Of a stretch of 18,018 nucleotides of DNA, positions 5,823-14,286 are shown piece by piece. A program made the translations under genes and the position numbers. The notes beneath the pieces are model-generated. The model was not told where the DNA came from. It searched no databases and saw only the letters and a list, made by a program, of their open reading frames with translations. Source of the DNA: Planctomycetota bacterium (lineage in GTDB: Bacteria; Planctomycetota; Phycisphaerae; Phycisphaerales; SM1A02); contig JADFGE010000016.1 of the NCBI GenBank assembly GCA_022567855.1, positions 1-18,018 of the forward strand, in the 5' to 3' direction. How positions within the stretch are numbered: position 1 is the stretch's first letter; each line of letters opens with the position of its first letter.

Positions 5823-7511
5823 ATGTCTCAGGTGGACCTTTGGAGCTCGCTGCTTGACGTCATTATCCTGCTGCTGACCGCGCTGGTGCTAGGTGCGATC
5901 TGTGAGCGGTTCCGCCAGAGCGCGATTCTCGGGTATCTGCTGGCGGGAACTCTGCTGGGCCCCCATGCCCTGAACTGGATCTCAAACGAGAAAGACGTGG
6001 AGGCGTTGGCGGAACTGGGCGTGACCCTGCTCCTGTTCACGATCGGATTGGAGTTCTCCTGGGGCCGACTTCGGCGACTCGGGACAACCGCGCTCGGAGG
6101 CGGGACACTCCAGGTCATCATCACCCTGGGCGTGGCGACGTGTGCAGCGCTACTCATGGGCCTTGCCCTGCGCCCCGCGATCGTCATCGGGGCCGTCATC
6201 GCCCTCAGCAGCACCGCCGGGGTGCTGCGCGTGCTCGTCGCCCGAGCCGAGATCGAATCCGTCCACGGCCGACACGCGCTCGGCATCCTCTTGGTCCAGG
6301 ACCTTGCCGTCGTCCCACTGGTGGTATTGGTGAGCGTAATGAGCGGCGAGGGAACCGCCGGCCAGATGGTTGGGAAGATCATGCTGATGATCGTTCTGGC
6401 CGCGGCGTTGTTCAGCAGCTTCTACCTTCTGTCCAACTACGTCGTGCCGCAGGTGCTCGGCACCCGCATGATGCAACACAATCGCGACCTGCCGATTTTG
6501 TTGGCCGTCGTCCTTGGTCTCGGTTCAGCGTGGGCGGCGAATGAGCTGAAATTACCGGCGGCGTTCGGCGCGTTCGTGGCGGGAATGCTCCTGGGCGAAT
6601 CACCCTTCGCTACTCAGATTCGCGCTGACATCTCTTCGCTGCGAACCGTATTGCTCACACTTTTTTTCAGCTCGATCGGGATGTTGGGCGATCCGAGATG
6701 GGTGGCTCAACATCTCCCGGCCGTCGTCGCGCTCGTGGCGGCGATCGTGGTCGGAAAGGTGATCATCGTCTGGCTGGTGTTGAAACTGCTTCGCCAGACG
6801 CATACCAACGCGATCGGCACCGGTCTGTGCCTGGCCCAGGTCGGCGAATTCTCATTCGTGCTCGCCGCCGTTGCCCGCGTACACCATCTGTCCGATGGGA
6901 CCGTCACCGGCGTGATCACGGACGACATGTTCAAGCTCATCGTTTCGGCGACGATCGTTACATTGTTCCTCACGCCGTACCTCGTTACGACCGCCTGGCC
7001 GCTGTCGCAACGGATCGTCGCCCTACTCGAGCGATTGCACTTGGTGACCGCAACTGTCAACGCCCCGGCCAACCCCACGTTGGTTCCCGCAGATCACGTC
7101 GTCATCATTGGTTTTGGACCCGCCGGCAGGGCGGTCGGTGAAACAATGACTGATCGCAACGTTCTGGTCAGAGTCGTCGATCTCAATCTACGCGCGATCA
7201 GCACCGCTCGGCAACTCGGGTTCGACACCCACGTCGGCGACGCCCGCAAACCTGAAGTGCTCGAACAAGTCAGTGTCCCAACTGCAAGTGTTGTCGTCAT
7301 TACCGTGCCGGACCCAACCACGGTCCGCAGCATCGTCGAGCAAGTCCGCTCCCTTGCGCCGCAGGCTCACATCATCGCGCGAGCGCGGTATCACATTTTC
7401 CATTGGGAACTGAAGCTCGCCGGCGCTCACGTCGTCATCGACGAAGAACAGCAGGTCGGCGAACGCCTGGCGGATGAGCTTCAGATCCATCTACGCGACT
7501 CGCAAGATTAA
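5823..7511 (+). CDS. CPA2 family cation/proton antiporter with RCK (TrkA-N) domain
   Basis: The protein has 562 residues. A transporter core of about 12 hydrophobic helices fills residues 8-400, with family segments such as LGYLLAGTLLGPHAL near 37, LAELGVTLLLFTIGLEFS near 62 and LPAAFGAFVAGMLLGES near 246. A cytoplasmic nucleotide-binding domain follows, with GFGPAGRAV at 430-438 and VVDLN about 20 residues later. This is the layout of the KefB/YbaL/RosB group, which exchanges K+ or Na+ for protons under control of NAD(H) or another ligand. The C-terminal TrkA-C domain seen in some members is absent. The ATG is at 5823. The gene converges on metH with a 15-bp gap. No ancillary KefF/KefG-like gene is present nearby. 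Confidence 0.88.
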   Translation: MSQVDLWSSLLDVIILLLTALVLGAICERFRQSAILGYLLAGTLLGPHALNWISNEKDVEALAELGVTLLLFTIGLEFSWGRLRRLGTTALGGGTLQVIITLGVATCAALLMGLALRPAIVIGAVIALSSTAGVLRVLVARAEIESVHGRHALGILLVQDLAVVPLVVLVSVMSGEGTAGQMVGKIMLMIVLAAALFSSFYLLSNYVVPQVLGTRMMQHNRDLPILLAVVLGLGSAWAANELKLPAAFGAFVAGMLLGESPFATQIRADISSLRTVLLTLFFSSIGMLGDPRWVAQHLPAVVALVAAIVVGKVIIVWLVLKLLRQTHTNAIGTGLCLAQVGEFSFVLAAVARVHHLSDGTVTGVITDDMFKLIVSATIVTLFLTPYLVTTAWPLSQRIVALLERLHLVTATVNAPANPTLVPADHVVIIGFGPAGRAVGETMTDRNVLVRVVDLNLRAISTARQLGFDTHVGDARKPEVLEQVSVPTASVVVITVPDPTTVRSIVEQVRSLAPQAHIIARARYHIFHWELKLAGAHVVIDEEQQVGERLADELQIHLRDSQD

Positions 7512-7526
7512 GAACCGAACGCGCGT

Positions 7527-10500
7527 TCAGACGTTGAAATACTTCGCTTCGGGGTGGTGGACGATGATCGCGCTGGTGGTCTGCTCGGGGTCGATCTGCC
7601 AATTTTCGGTCAGCGTGCAGCCGATGCGCTCGGGTTGAAGTAAGCGGAACAGCTTTTCCTGATCGCTCAATTCCGGACAGGCGGGGTAGCCGAAGCTGTA
7701 GCGGCTGCCGCGGTAATGCTGGGTGAACAGCTTCCGGATACTGGGCGAATCCTCCGTGCCGATCCCGAGTTCGGCGCGCATGCGTTTGTGCCACAGCTCC
7801 GCCAGGGCCTCAGCGCCCTCGACGCCGATGCCGTGCATGTAGAGGTATTCGGTGTATTCGTTGCGCTCAAAGAGCTGGCGGGCACGATGACTGACCTCGA
7901 CCCCCATCGTCACGCACGAAAAGCCGATGACGTCGCGCTCGCCGGTGTCGATGTCGCGGAAGAAATCGCTCATGCACAGCCGCCTTCGGCCATCCTGCCG
8001 CGGAAACGTGAACCGCTCGACCTCTTTCTCGTGATCTTGGGCATCGAAAATGATCAGGTCATCATCGTGCGCATTGCACGGCCAAAAGCCGTAGACCACC
8101 TGCGGGCGCAGTATCTTCTCGTCCTTGCACAGGAGCTTGAGGCGCTCAAAGATCGGCTCGACCGTCTCGTGGATCATCCGCTCGTATTCATCGCGCGCCA
8201 TCGCTCCTTTCTTGAACCCCCACTGCCCGCGAAAGAGAGCCACCCTATTGATGAACGGGTAGATCTCGTCGAGATCGATGTGCTCGACGAGCCGATCACC
8301 GAAGAATGGGGCGGTCGGTACCGGCACGTCAATGGCGACGCTCGAGCGCTCGGCAACGACCGTCTTCGTCGTTTCCTTGGCGGCCGCGCCAGCCTTCATT
8401 GCGGCGACTCTCTCATCCATTTCGGCCCGCTTCAGTAAACGAGCGTCGATCTCTCCATCGATTGTCTCAAGTTGTCCATCCGCCAGGTGATCGCAGATTC
8501 GCAATCCTTCAAACGCATCGCGCCCGTAATACAGTGGACCGTTATAGATTTCTCGCAAGTGCGACTCACCGTACTGGCGCGTCAGGGCTGCGCCACCGAG
8601 GAGCACCGGCACGTCGATGTTGAGCGCATTGAGCTCATGGAGGTTCCGCTCCATCACGCCCACGGATTTGACGAGAAGCCCCGACATCCCGATGGCGTCG
8701 GCGTCGACCTTGTGCAGCGCTTCGACAATCTGATGGATGGGCTGCTTGATGCCGAGATTGTGCACTTCGTATCCGTTGTTGGTGAGGATGATGTCCACGA
8801 GATTCTTGCCGATGTCGTGAACATCCCCGGCGACGGTGGCGAGCACGATCTTGGCTTTAGCCTTACTGGCGCCATCGATCTTCTGCATGTGCGGCTCGAG
8901 ATAGGCGACCGCTTTCTTCATCACTTCCGCCGACTGAAGTACGAACGGCAGTTGCATCTGCCCGCTGCCGAACAGATCGCCGACGATTTTCATGCCGGCC
9001 AGAAGATGCTCGTTGATGATCTGAAGCGGCGAGTATTTGCCCATCGCCTGATCGAGGTGTTCGTGAAGATCGTTGTCTTCGCCGTCGACGATGTGACGCT
9101 GAAGTTTCTCCTCCAGAGAAAGGGTTGCGATATCGACCGGTTGGGTCGCCTCATCGTCGTCGGGAAACAGACTGATGTAATACAGCAGTGGATCAAAGTC
9201 CGACGGCATGCCTTCGGGACGGTCGTCGCCGCGCCGGTTGAAGATGACCCACTGCGCTGCGTTCCATTTTTCATCATCGATCTTGTTGCGAGGCAGAATC
9301 TTGCTGGCGTGGACGATCGCCGCCGTGAGCCCGCGCTCCATCGCTTCGTGCAGGAATACGGAGTTCAACGGGACCCGCGCCGCCGGCTTGAGACCGAAGC
9401 TGATGTTCGACAGCCCCAGCACCACCCCGCAGTTCGGGAACCGTTCGCGAATCAGGCGAATCCCCTCCAACGTCTCCAGTCCCAGCCGGCGGTCGTCCTC
9501 GGTACCGGTCGCAATCGTGAACGTGAGCGGATCGAACAGCAGATCGCACTCGTCGAGCTCCCACTTCTTCGTGAATAAATCGTGCATGCGCTCCGCAATG
9601 GCGAGCTTGCGGTCGGCGGTCTTGGCCATCCCCGCTTGTGGATCCTCGTCGATCGTCAGCGCGACGGCGGCTGCGCCATATCGTTTCAACAGCGGGCACA
9701 CATCATCGAAACGCTTCTCGCCGTCTTCGAGGTTGATCGAATTGACGATGCACTTTCCACCGGCTCGTTTGAGCGCCGCTTCGATCACCGGCGCTTCGGT
9801 CGAATCGACCATGATGGGGGCGTTGACCTGGCGCACGTATCGACTGACAACCTCGCTGATGTCCCGTACGCCGTCGCGCCCGACGAAATCGACACAGACG
9901 TCCAGCAAATGCGAGCCGTGCTTCACTTCATCGCGGGCCATGGAAACGAGCCCGTCGTAATCTTCCTCGTCCAACAGCCGTTTGAACTTGCGCGAGCCGT
10001 TGGCGTTGGTGCGCTCAGCCACAATCAGGAACGAGTTGTCCTGCTCGAACTCGACGTAGCTGTAAAGGCTCGAACAGCCGGGCTTGGGACGCTCGATGTT
10101 GCGTTTCGCGGGAGCGCGCTCGCCGATCGCTTCGGCCAACAGCTTGATGTGCTGGGGCGTTGTGCCGCAACACCCGCCGACGATGTTCACGCCGAACTCC
10201 TCGACGAAGCGCAGCATCGCCTCGGCAAACGGCTCCGGACCAAGCGGATACTCAGTCCGCCCTTCGACGAGCACCGGCAGCCCCGCGTTGGGAATCACAG
10301 AGACCGGGCGATCCCAGTGTTTGGCCAGCCACGCCAGATGCTCGCCCATTTCGGTCGGGCCGGTTGCGCAGTTCAACCCTAACGACGCGATGGGGAACAT
10401 GGACAAGGCGTTCGCAGCCGCTTCGATCTCAGTGCCCAGCAGCATCGTGTCCGTCGTCTCGATCGTGACGCTGACCATGATCGGGATGTCATCAACGGTC

Positions 10501-11054
10501 TTGTTCTTCTGCGCCAGCGCATCCAGACAGGCGTTGATCGCGCACTTCACTTGAAGCAAATCCTGACACGTTTCGATCAGCAGCGCATCGGACCCACCGT
10601 CGATCAAGCCACGCGCCTGCTCGGCGTAACTCTCGAGCATGTCGTCCCAAGTTGCCTGCCCCAGACTCACCAGCTTGGTGCCCGGTCCCATCGAGCCGAT
10701 CACGAACCGCGGCTTGTCGTTGGTGTGGTGCCGCTCGCACGCTGCCCGAGCGATCTCGGCGGCCTGCTTGTTCAGTTCGTACGTCCACGACACAAGTTCA
10801 TCATCGAACTCGCTGAGGACGAGCTTGTTGGCGCCGAAGGTGTTGGTCTCGACACAGTCCGCCCCGACCGACAGGAATGACTCGTGAATCTCTTGAACGA
10901 TGTCCGGTCGGGACTTGACCAGCAGGTCAACGCAATTCTCCCGGCCGAGGTAGTCGCGCTGGATGTCCAACGGCAGGGCCTGGATGGTGGCCCCCATCGA
11001 CCCGTCGAAGATGAGCAATCGTCGGTCAAGTTCCTGGAGAATGCGGCAAGTCAT
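7527..11054 (-). CDS. metH: Cobalamin-dependent methionine synthase
   Basis: The protein has 1175 residues, close to the 1227 of the E. coli enzyme, and all modules are present. The homocysteine domain (about 1-320) carries the zinc ligands Cys229 (LNCATGP) and Cys295-Cys296 (VGGCCGTTP). The methyltetrahydrofolate (pterin-binding) domain begins near 340 (FLIVAERTNANGSRKF). The cobalamin cap (about 630-725) leads into the B12-binding domain with DVHDIGKN and the cobalt-ligand His746. The C-terminal reactivation domain (about 895-1175) contains RYSFGYPACPEL near 1117-1127, the AdoMet-binding signature. It transfers the methyl group of 5-methyl-THF to homocysteine in the cytoplasm. The ATG at 11054 gives a complete N-terminus. 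No B12 or SAM riboswitch fits in the 158-bp upstream gap as far as I can see, and no folate gene is adjacent. Confidence 0.97.
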   Translation of the reverse strand: MTCRILQELDRRLLIFDGSMGATIQALPLDIQRDYLGRENCVDLLVKSRPDIVQEIHESFLSVGADCVETNTFGANKLVLSEFDDELVSWTYELNKQAAEIARAACERHHTNDKPRFVIGSMGPGTKLVSLGQATWDDMLESYAEQARGLIDGGSDALLIETCQDLLQVKCAINACLDALAQKNKTVDDIPIMVSVTIETTDTMLLGTEIEAAANALSMFPIASLGLNCATGPTEMGEHLAWLAKHWDRPVSVIPNAGLPVLVEGRTEYPLGPEPFAEAMLRFVEEFGVNIVGGCCGTTPQHIKLLAEAIGERAPAKRNIERPKPGCSSLYSYVEFEQDNSFLIVAERTNANGSRKFKRLLDEEDYDGLVSMARDEVKHGSHLLDVCVDFVGRDGVRDISEVVSRYVRQVNAPIMVDSTEAPVIEAALKRAGGKCIVNSINLEDGEKRFDDVCPLLKRYGAAAVALTIDEDPQAGMAKTADRKLAIAERMHDLFTKKWELDECDLLFDPLTFTIATGTEDDRRLGLETLEGIRLIRERFPNCGVVLGLSNISFGLKPAARVPLNSVFLHEAMERGLTAAIVHASKILPRNKIDDEKWNAAQWVIFNRRGDDRPEGMPSDFDPLLYYISLFPDDDEATQPVDIATLSLEEKLQRHIVDGEDNDLHEHLDQAMGKYSPLQIINEHLLAGMKIVGDLFGSGQMQLPFVLQSAEVMKKAVAYLEPHMQKIDGASKAKAKIVLATVAGDVHDIGKNLVDIILTNNGYEVHNLGIKQPIHQIVEALHKVDADAIGMSGLLVKSVGVMERNLHELNALNIDVPVLLGGAALTRQYGESHLREIYNGPLYYGRDAFEGLRICDHLADGQLETIDGEIDARLLKRAEMDERVAAMKAGAAAKETTKTVVAERSSVAIDVPVPTAPFFGDRLVEHIDLDEIYPFINRVALFRGQWGFKKGAMARDEYERMIHETVEPIFERLKLLCKDEKILRPQVVYGFWPCNAHDDDLIIFDAQDHEKEVERFTFPRQDGRRRLCMSDFFRDIDTGERDVIGFSCVTMGVEVSHRARQLFERNEYTEYLYMHGIGVEGAEALAELWHKRMRAELGIGTEDSPSIRKLFTQHYRGSRYSFGYPACPELSDQEKLFRLLQPERIGCTLTENWQIDPEQTTSAIIVHHPEAKYFNV

Positions 11055-11202
11055 GGCCGAATCGTACCCCCTGATGGCCCTTCTTTCAACACTTTATCCG
11101 GATGAACGGATCAATATGCCCTCGGACCCTATCGGCCAGATCGGCTCACCACTACGGCCCGCGTGAGAGCTATTATCCGCCTCGACCTCGTTTTCGATGG
11201 CT

Positions 11203-11207
11203 AGGAG
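11203..11207 (+). promoter_or_regulatory. Ribosome binding site of the ABC ATPase gene
   Basis: AGGAG ends 5 bases before ATG 11213. It decides for this start over the in-frame ATG at 11102, whose extra 37 residues have no counterpart in ABC ATPases. Confidence 0.65.
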
Positions 11208-11212
11208 TCAAT

Positions 11213-12166
11213 ATGACCAGACCCGCAATCCGTCTGGCTGGCGTAAACAAATTATTCGGGTCCACCCATGCGGTGCGCGACCTCGATCTGGAGGTGCCCA
11301 TGGGAAGTCTGTGCGGCTTCCTCGGGCCCAATGGGGCGGGCAAAACCACCACGATCCGCATGGTCATGTCCATCATCTACGCCGATTCGGGCTCGATCGA
11401 AGTGCTCGGCGGCAACGCCTTGAAGTCCAAGGACCGCATCGGCTACCTGCCCGAGGAGCGCGGCCTCTACCGCAAGATGCGCGTCGGCGAGTTCCTGGAG
11501 TACCTGGCCAAGCTCAAGGGTATGCGACGGCGCGATCTTTCGACCTTTATCCAGCAATGGCTTGACCGGATCGACCTGCCGGATGTGTACCGCAAGAAGT
11601 GCGAGGAGCTGTCCAAGGGCATGCAGCAGAAGGTGCAGTTCCTTGCCGCCATTCTCCACGAGCCTGAGTTGCTCATCCTCGACGAGCCGTTCTCTGGACT
11701 CGATCCCGTTAATACCGAGCTGCTGAACCAACTCATTCGCGAGCTGCACGAGCAGGGTACGACGATCATCTTCTCGACACACGTGCTGCACCAGGCCGAG
11801 CTCATCTGTGATCGCATCTTCTTGATCAACAAGGGTGTAAAGATTCTCGACGCCACGCTTGAGGAAATTCAACAACGGTTCGACCCCAGAACGATCGTCG
11901 TCGAGCCGGTCGATGGCGAAGTGCCCAGCGACCGAATCGCAGGCGTCCAAGCGGTGCGAAGAATGCCCCACTCCGCTGCGTTTGAATTGGAACTTGAGAA
12001 CTCAGCTGACCCGCAGGTGATCATGCAGCATGTTCTGTCGCAGCGTCCAATGCGATCCGTGGAACTGCGCCGACTCAGCCTCGATGAGGTTTTCATCCAG
12101 GTCGTGCAGAAGGACGTCGGCTCAGACGCAGCTGAGCTTGCCCGCGAGGAGCTGAGCCATGTCTAA
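11213..12166 (+). CDS. ABC transporter ATP-binding protein (NatA/YhaQ type)
   Basis: The protein is 317 residues from ATG 11213. The nucleotide-binding domain is complete: Walker A GPNGAGKTT (38-46), YLPEERGLYRKM at the Q-loop position (78-89, typical of the NatA group), signature LSKGMQQK (133-140), Walker B LLILDEP (153-159), D-loop SGLDP and switch His190. After about residue 215 comes the C-terminal accessory domain common in exporter ATPases of this type. It probably powers export of Na+, a lipid, an antibiotic or a peptide together with the membrane protein encoded next, with which it overlaps by 8 bases. The substrate cannot be told from sequence. Confidence 0.92.
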   Translation: MTRPAIRLAGVNKLFGSTHAVRDLDLEVPMGSLCGFLGPNGAGKTTTIRMVMSIIYADSGSIEVLGGNALKSKDRIGYLPEERGLYRKMRVGEFLEYLAKLKGMRRRDLSTFIQQWLDRIDLPDVYRKKCEELSKGMQQKVQFLAAILHEPELLILDEPFSGLDPVNTELLNQLIRELHEQGTTIIFSTHVLHQAELICDRIFLINKGVKILDATLEEIQQRFDPRTIVVEPVDGEVPSDRIAGVQAVRRMPHSAAFELELENSADPQVIMQHVLSQRPMRSVELRRLSLDEVFIQVVQKDVGSDAAELAREELSHV

Positions 12167-13556
12167 GGTCATCGCCATCGCCTGGCGAGAATTCAAGCAG
12201 ACGGTCATGCGCAAGATTTTTCTGTTGGCGGTGCTCGGCATGCCGGTACTGATTATCGCGATCGGGGCGATTGCCGGCGTAATGATGAAGACACATCAGG
12301 AACCCCCGCTCGTTGGAACAGTGGCGATCGTCGATCCCACGGGTGAACTGTCCGCAGCGGCGCAGATCGAATTCGACCAAGAGAAGATTCGGCGCGACGA
12401 GGAGCGACAACAGCGAGAAGCTGTAGAAACCGCCACAGAAGCGCTGGGAAGTGGTTCGATCCCAACGATCCCCACGGGCACGTCCGGCGCGATGCCAAAG
12501 GCAGCGCGGGGTGAGGTGATCATAACGATCGAGCGGGTCGAAGAGGAACCCGACGCGGCACTCAAGACACTCAAGCAACGTGTTCGCGACGACGACCTGC
12601 TGGCGGCAGCGGTGATCGGGCCTGAGGTTCTCGACATACCGCCTGACCGAGGTGAACGGCCGAAATTCCAATTGTTCGTTTCGGAGAATCTCGATAGCGA
12701 CCATGTGAGTTTGATCGAGCAACGACTCGGCGCATCCGTGGTGCGCGTTCGAGCGCAGCGCACGGGCAAGGACCCCGAGGAGGTGCTGGCCATGCTCAAA
12801 CGCCCCAGGGCCGATACGAAACGCATGCTTGAGGGCGAACAAGAGATAGATGCCTCGGCTACAACACGTAAACTCGCGCAGGTCATCATTCCCATGGCCT
12901 TTATGATGCTGATCTGGATCGGCACGCTCACGTCAGGCCAACATCTCCTGATGACCACCATCGAGGAGAAGTCCAACCGCGTGATGGAGGTGTTGCTCAG
13001 TGCGGTCAGCCCACTTCAACTGATGACGGGAAAGATCCTCGGCCACGGCGGTGTTGGTCTGCTCATCGTGCTGATCTATTCATCCGTCGGAATTGCCGCG
13101 TTGATCGCACTCGAACGCTTTACGCAGTTCATCACCACCATGGATCTGGTGTACCTGGCCATCTTCTACTTCATGGCGTACTTCATGATTGCCTCGATCA
13201 TGGCTGCGGTGGGCAGTGCGGTGAGTGAGATTCGCGAGGCGAATACGTTAGTGACACCCGTGATGATGCTCTTGATGGTCCCGTGGATGTTGTGGATGCC
13301 GATCACGCAGTCACCCAACGGCACGGTCGCCACGGTGTGCAGCTTCATCCCTCCGATGAGTCCGTTTGCGATGATCCTTCGCCACGTTGCGGAAGAGGAC
13401 ATACCGACGTGGCAGTATCCGGTTTCGATCATTTGGGGTTACATTTGCGTGCTGGGGATGATCTGGTTCGCGGCGAAGATCTTCCGCGTGGGCGTGTTGA
13501 TGTACGGCAAACCGCCATCACTGCTGCAACTGATCAAGTGGGCAAGGTATTCCTGA
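12159..13556 (+). CDS. ABC transporter permease (ABC-2 type, NatB/YhaP-like)
   Basis: The protein has 465 residues. A first membrane helix near 20-43 is followed by a large external domain (about 44-240) rich in charged residues. A bundle of five or six C-terminal helices follows, starting near 245. The conserved cytoplasmic segment TIEEKSNRVMEVLLSAVSPL lies between the first two helices of that bundle, as in NatB and YhaP exporters. AGGAG lies 7 bases before ATG 12159, inside the end of the ATPase gene, so the two subunits are translationally linked. The 3' end overlaps the convergent Lgt-family gene by 23 bp. Confidence 0.9.
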   Translation: MSKVIAIAWREFKQTVMRKIFLLAVLGMPVLIIAIGAIAGVMMKTHQEPPLVGTVAIVDPTGELSAAAQIEFDQEKIRRDEERQQREAVETATEALGSGSIPTIPTGTSGAMPKAARGEVIITIERVEEEPDAALKTLKQRVRDDDLLAAAVIGPEVLDIPPDRGERPKFQLFVSENLDSDHVSLIEQRLGASVVRVRAQRTGKDPEEVLAMLKRPRADTKRMLEGEQEIDASATTRKLAQVIIPMAFMMLIWIGTLTSGQHLLMTTIEEKSNRVMEVLLSAVSPLQLMTGKILGHGGVGLLIVLIYSSVGIAALIALERFTQFITTMDLVYLAIFYFMAYFMIASIMAAVGSAVSEIREANTLVTPVMMLLMVPWMLWMPITQSPNGTVATVCSFIPPMSPFAMILRHVAEEDIPTWQYPVSIIWGYICVLGMIWFAAKIFRVGVLMYGKPPSLLQLIKWARYS

Positions 13557-14286
13557 TCCCACTGGTTCTTGTCGCTGCGACCGGACTGTTCCCATCACCG
13601 TGCCTTCGCTGAGCAAAGCGCACCGCTCCAAAGAGCAGTATGAACAGCGCAAGGAAGTGATAGCCGCCGAATGGGCCGATCAGCCGGGGATTGTCGCGCA
13701 GAAACTCGTGGCCGAAGCGAAATAGACCGTACGCGATGAGGTAGATGTGGAAGCGGTTGCCGATCTGCCAACGAAATCGCGTGGCGGGAAGCGCCCACGC
13801 AAGGAACACGAGATTGAATAGAAGTTCGATCGGTACTGCCGGCCAACGAGCAAGTCCATCTCCATCGACCAAAGCCCACCACTTTTGCTCACAGATAATA
13901 CCGTTGCAGCATCCCGCAGAGAGGCATCCAATCCTTCCGAGCGCAAGGCCAATTGGCGCAATAATCGCAAACACATCTCCGGTTGTGCGCGGGTACTTCA
14001 GATACTTTTTAGCAATTTCGACCGCGACATATCCGCCGATCAGCCCGCCGGTGATGCTGCGCCCACTGAACAGTGCGATCCAATTGTCACGGTAGTACCA
14101 TCCTTCAGCGAGGAGGAAGGCGAGTTTTGCCCCCAGCAGCGCGCCAAACAAGCCGCAGAAATAGATAACAGTAAGTCTACTGTCGTGTCGCCCGCCTTTC
14201 CCCGTGATTTTGCCCCACACATAAGCAGTAATCAAAATCCCAACAAGTGCCAGTGCTCCATAGATATTGACTCGCTGCCAATTCAT
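13534..14286 (-). CDS. Prolipoprotein diacylglyceryl transferase (Lgt) family protein, divergent
   Basis: The protein has 250 residues with about seven hydrophobic segments. Lgt landmarks are present in order: IYGALALVGI (8-17), SGRSITGGLIGGY (74-86), GLALGRIGCLSAGCCNG (113-129) and FRFGHEFLR (189-197), which supply Arg118, Arg190, Glu194 and Arg197. Lgt moves a diacylglyceryl group from phosphatidylglycerol to the Cys of prolipoproteins. Here the HGG His of E. coli Lgt (His103) aligns with Thr79, and the usual Asn after GR.G aligns with Cys121. The function may therefore differ from classical Lgt. The ATG overlaps the TGA of the radical SAM gene (ATGA), so it is probably coupled to it and may act on the same lipid. 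Whether a second, classical lgt exists elsewhere cannot be known from this window. Confidence 0.82.
   Translation of the reverse strand: MNWQRVNIYGALALVGILITAYVWGKITGKGGRHDSRLTVIYFCGLFGALLGAKLAFLLAEGWYYRDNWIALFSGRSITGGLIGGYVAVEIAKKYLKYPRTTGDVFAIIAPIGLALGRIGCLSAGCCNGIICEQKWWALVDGDGLARWPAVPIELLFNLVFLAWALPATRFRWQIGNRFHIYLIAYGLFRFGHEFLRDNPRLIGPFGGYHFLALFILLFGAVRFAQRRHGDGNSPVAATRTSGIRNTLPT

Noticed and set aside
7517..7528. The 12-bp palindrome GAACGCGCGTTC between the antiporter and metH stops, as a terminator
   Set aside because: There is no loop and no T-run on either side, and it overlaps the metH stop codon, so it is probably a chance GC palindrome.
8472..9578. A 368-codon plus-strand open frame inside metH
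   Set aside because: It is antisense to the well-conserved pterin-binding and B12 domains of metH and shows no family motif.
11102..11212. A 37-residue N-terminal extension of the ABC ATPase
   Set aside because: The Arg/Pro/Tyr-rich extension does not resemble ABC ATPases, and AGGAG sits 5 bases before ATG 11213.
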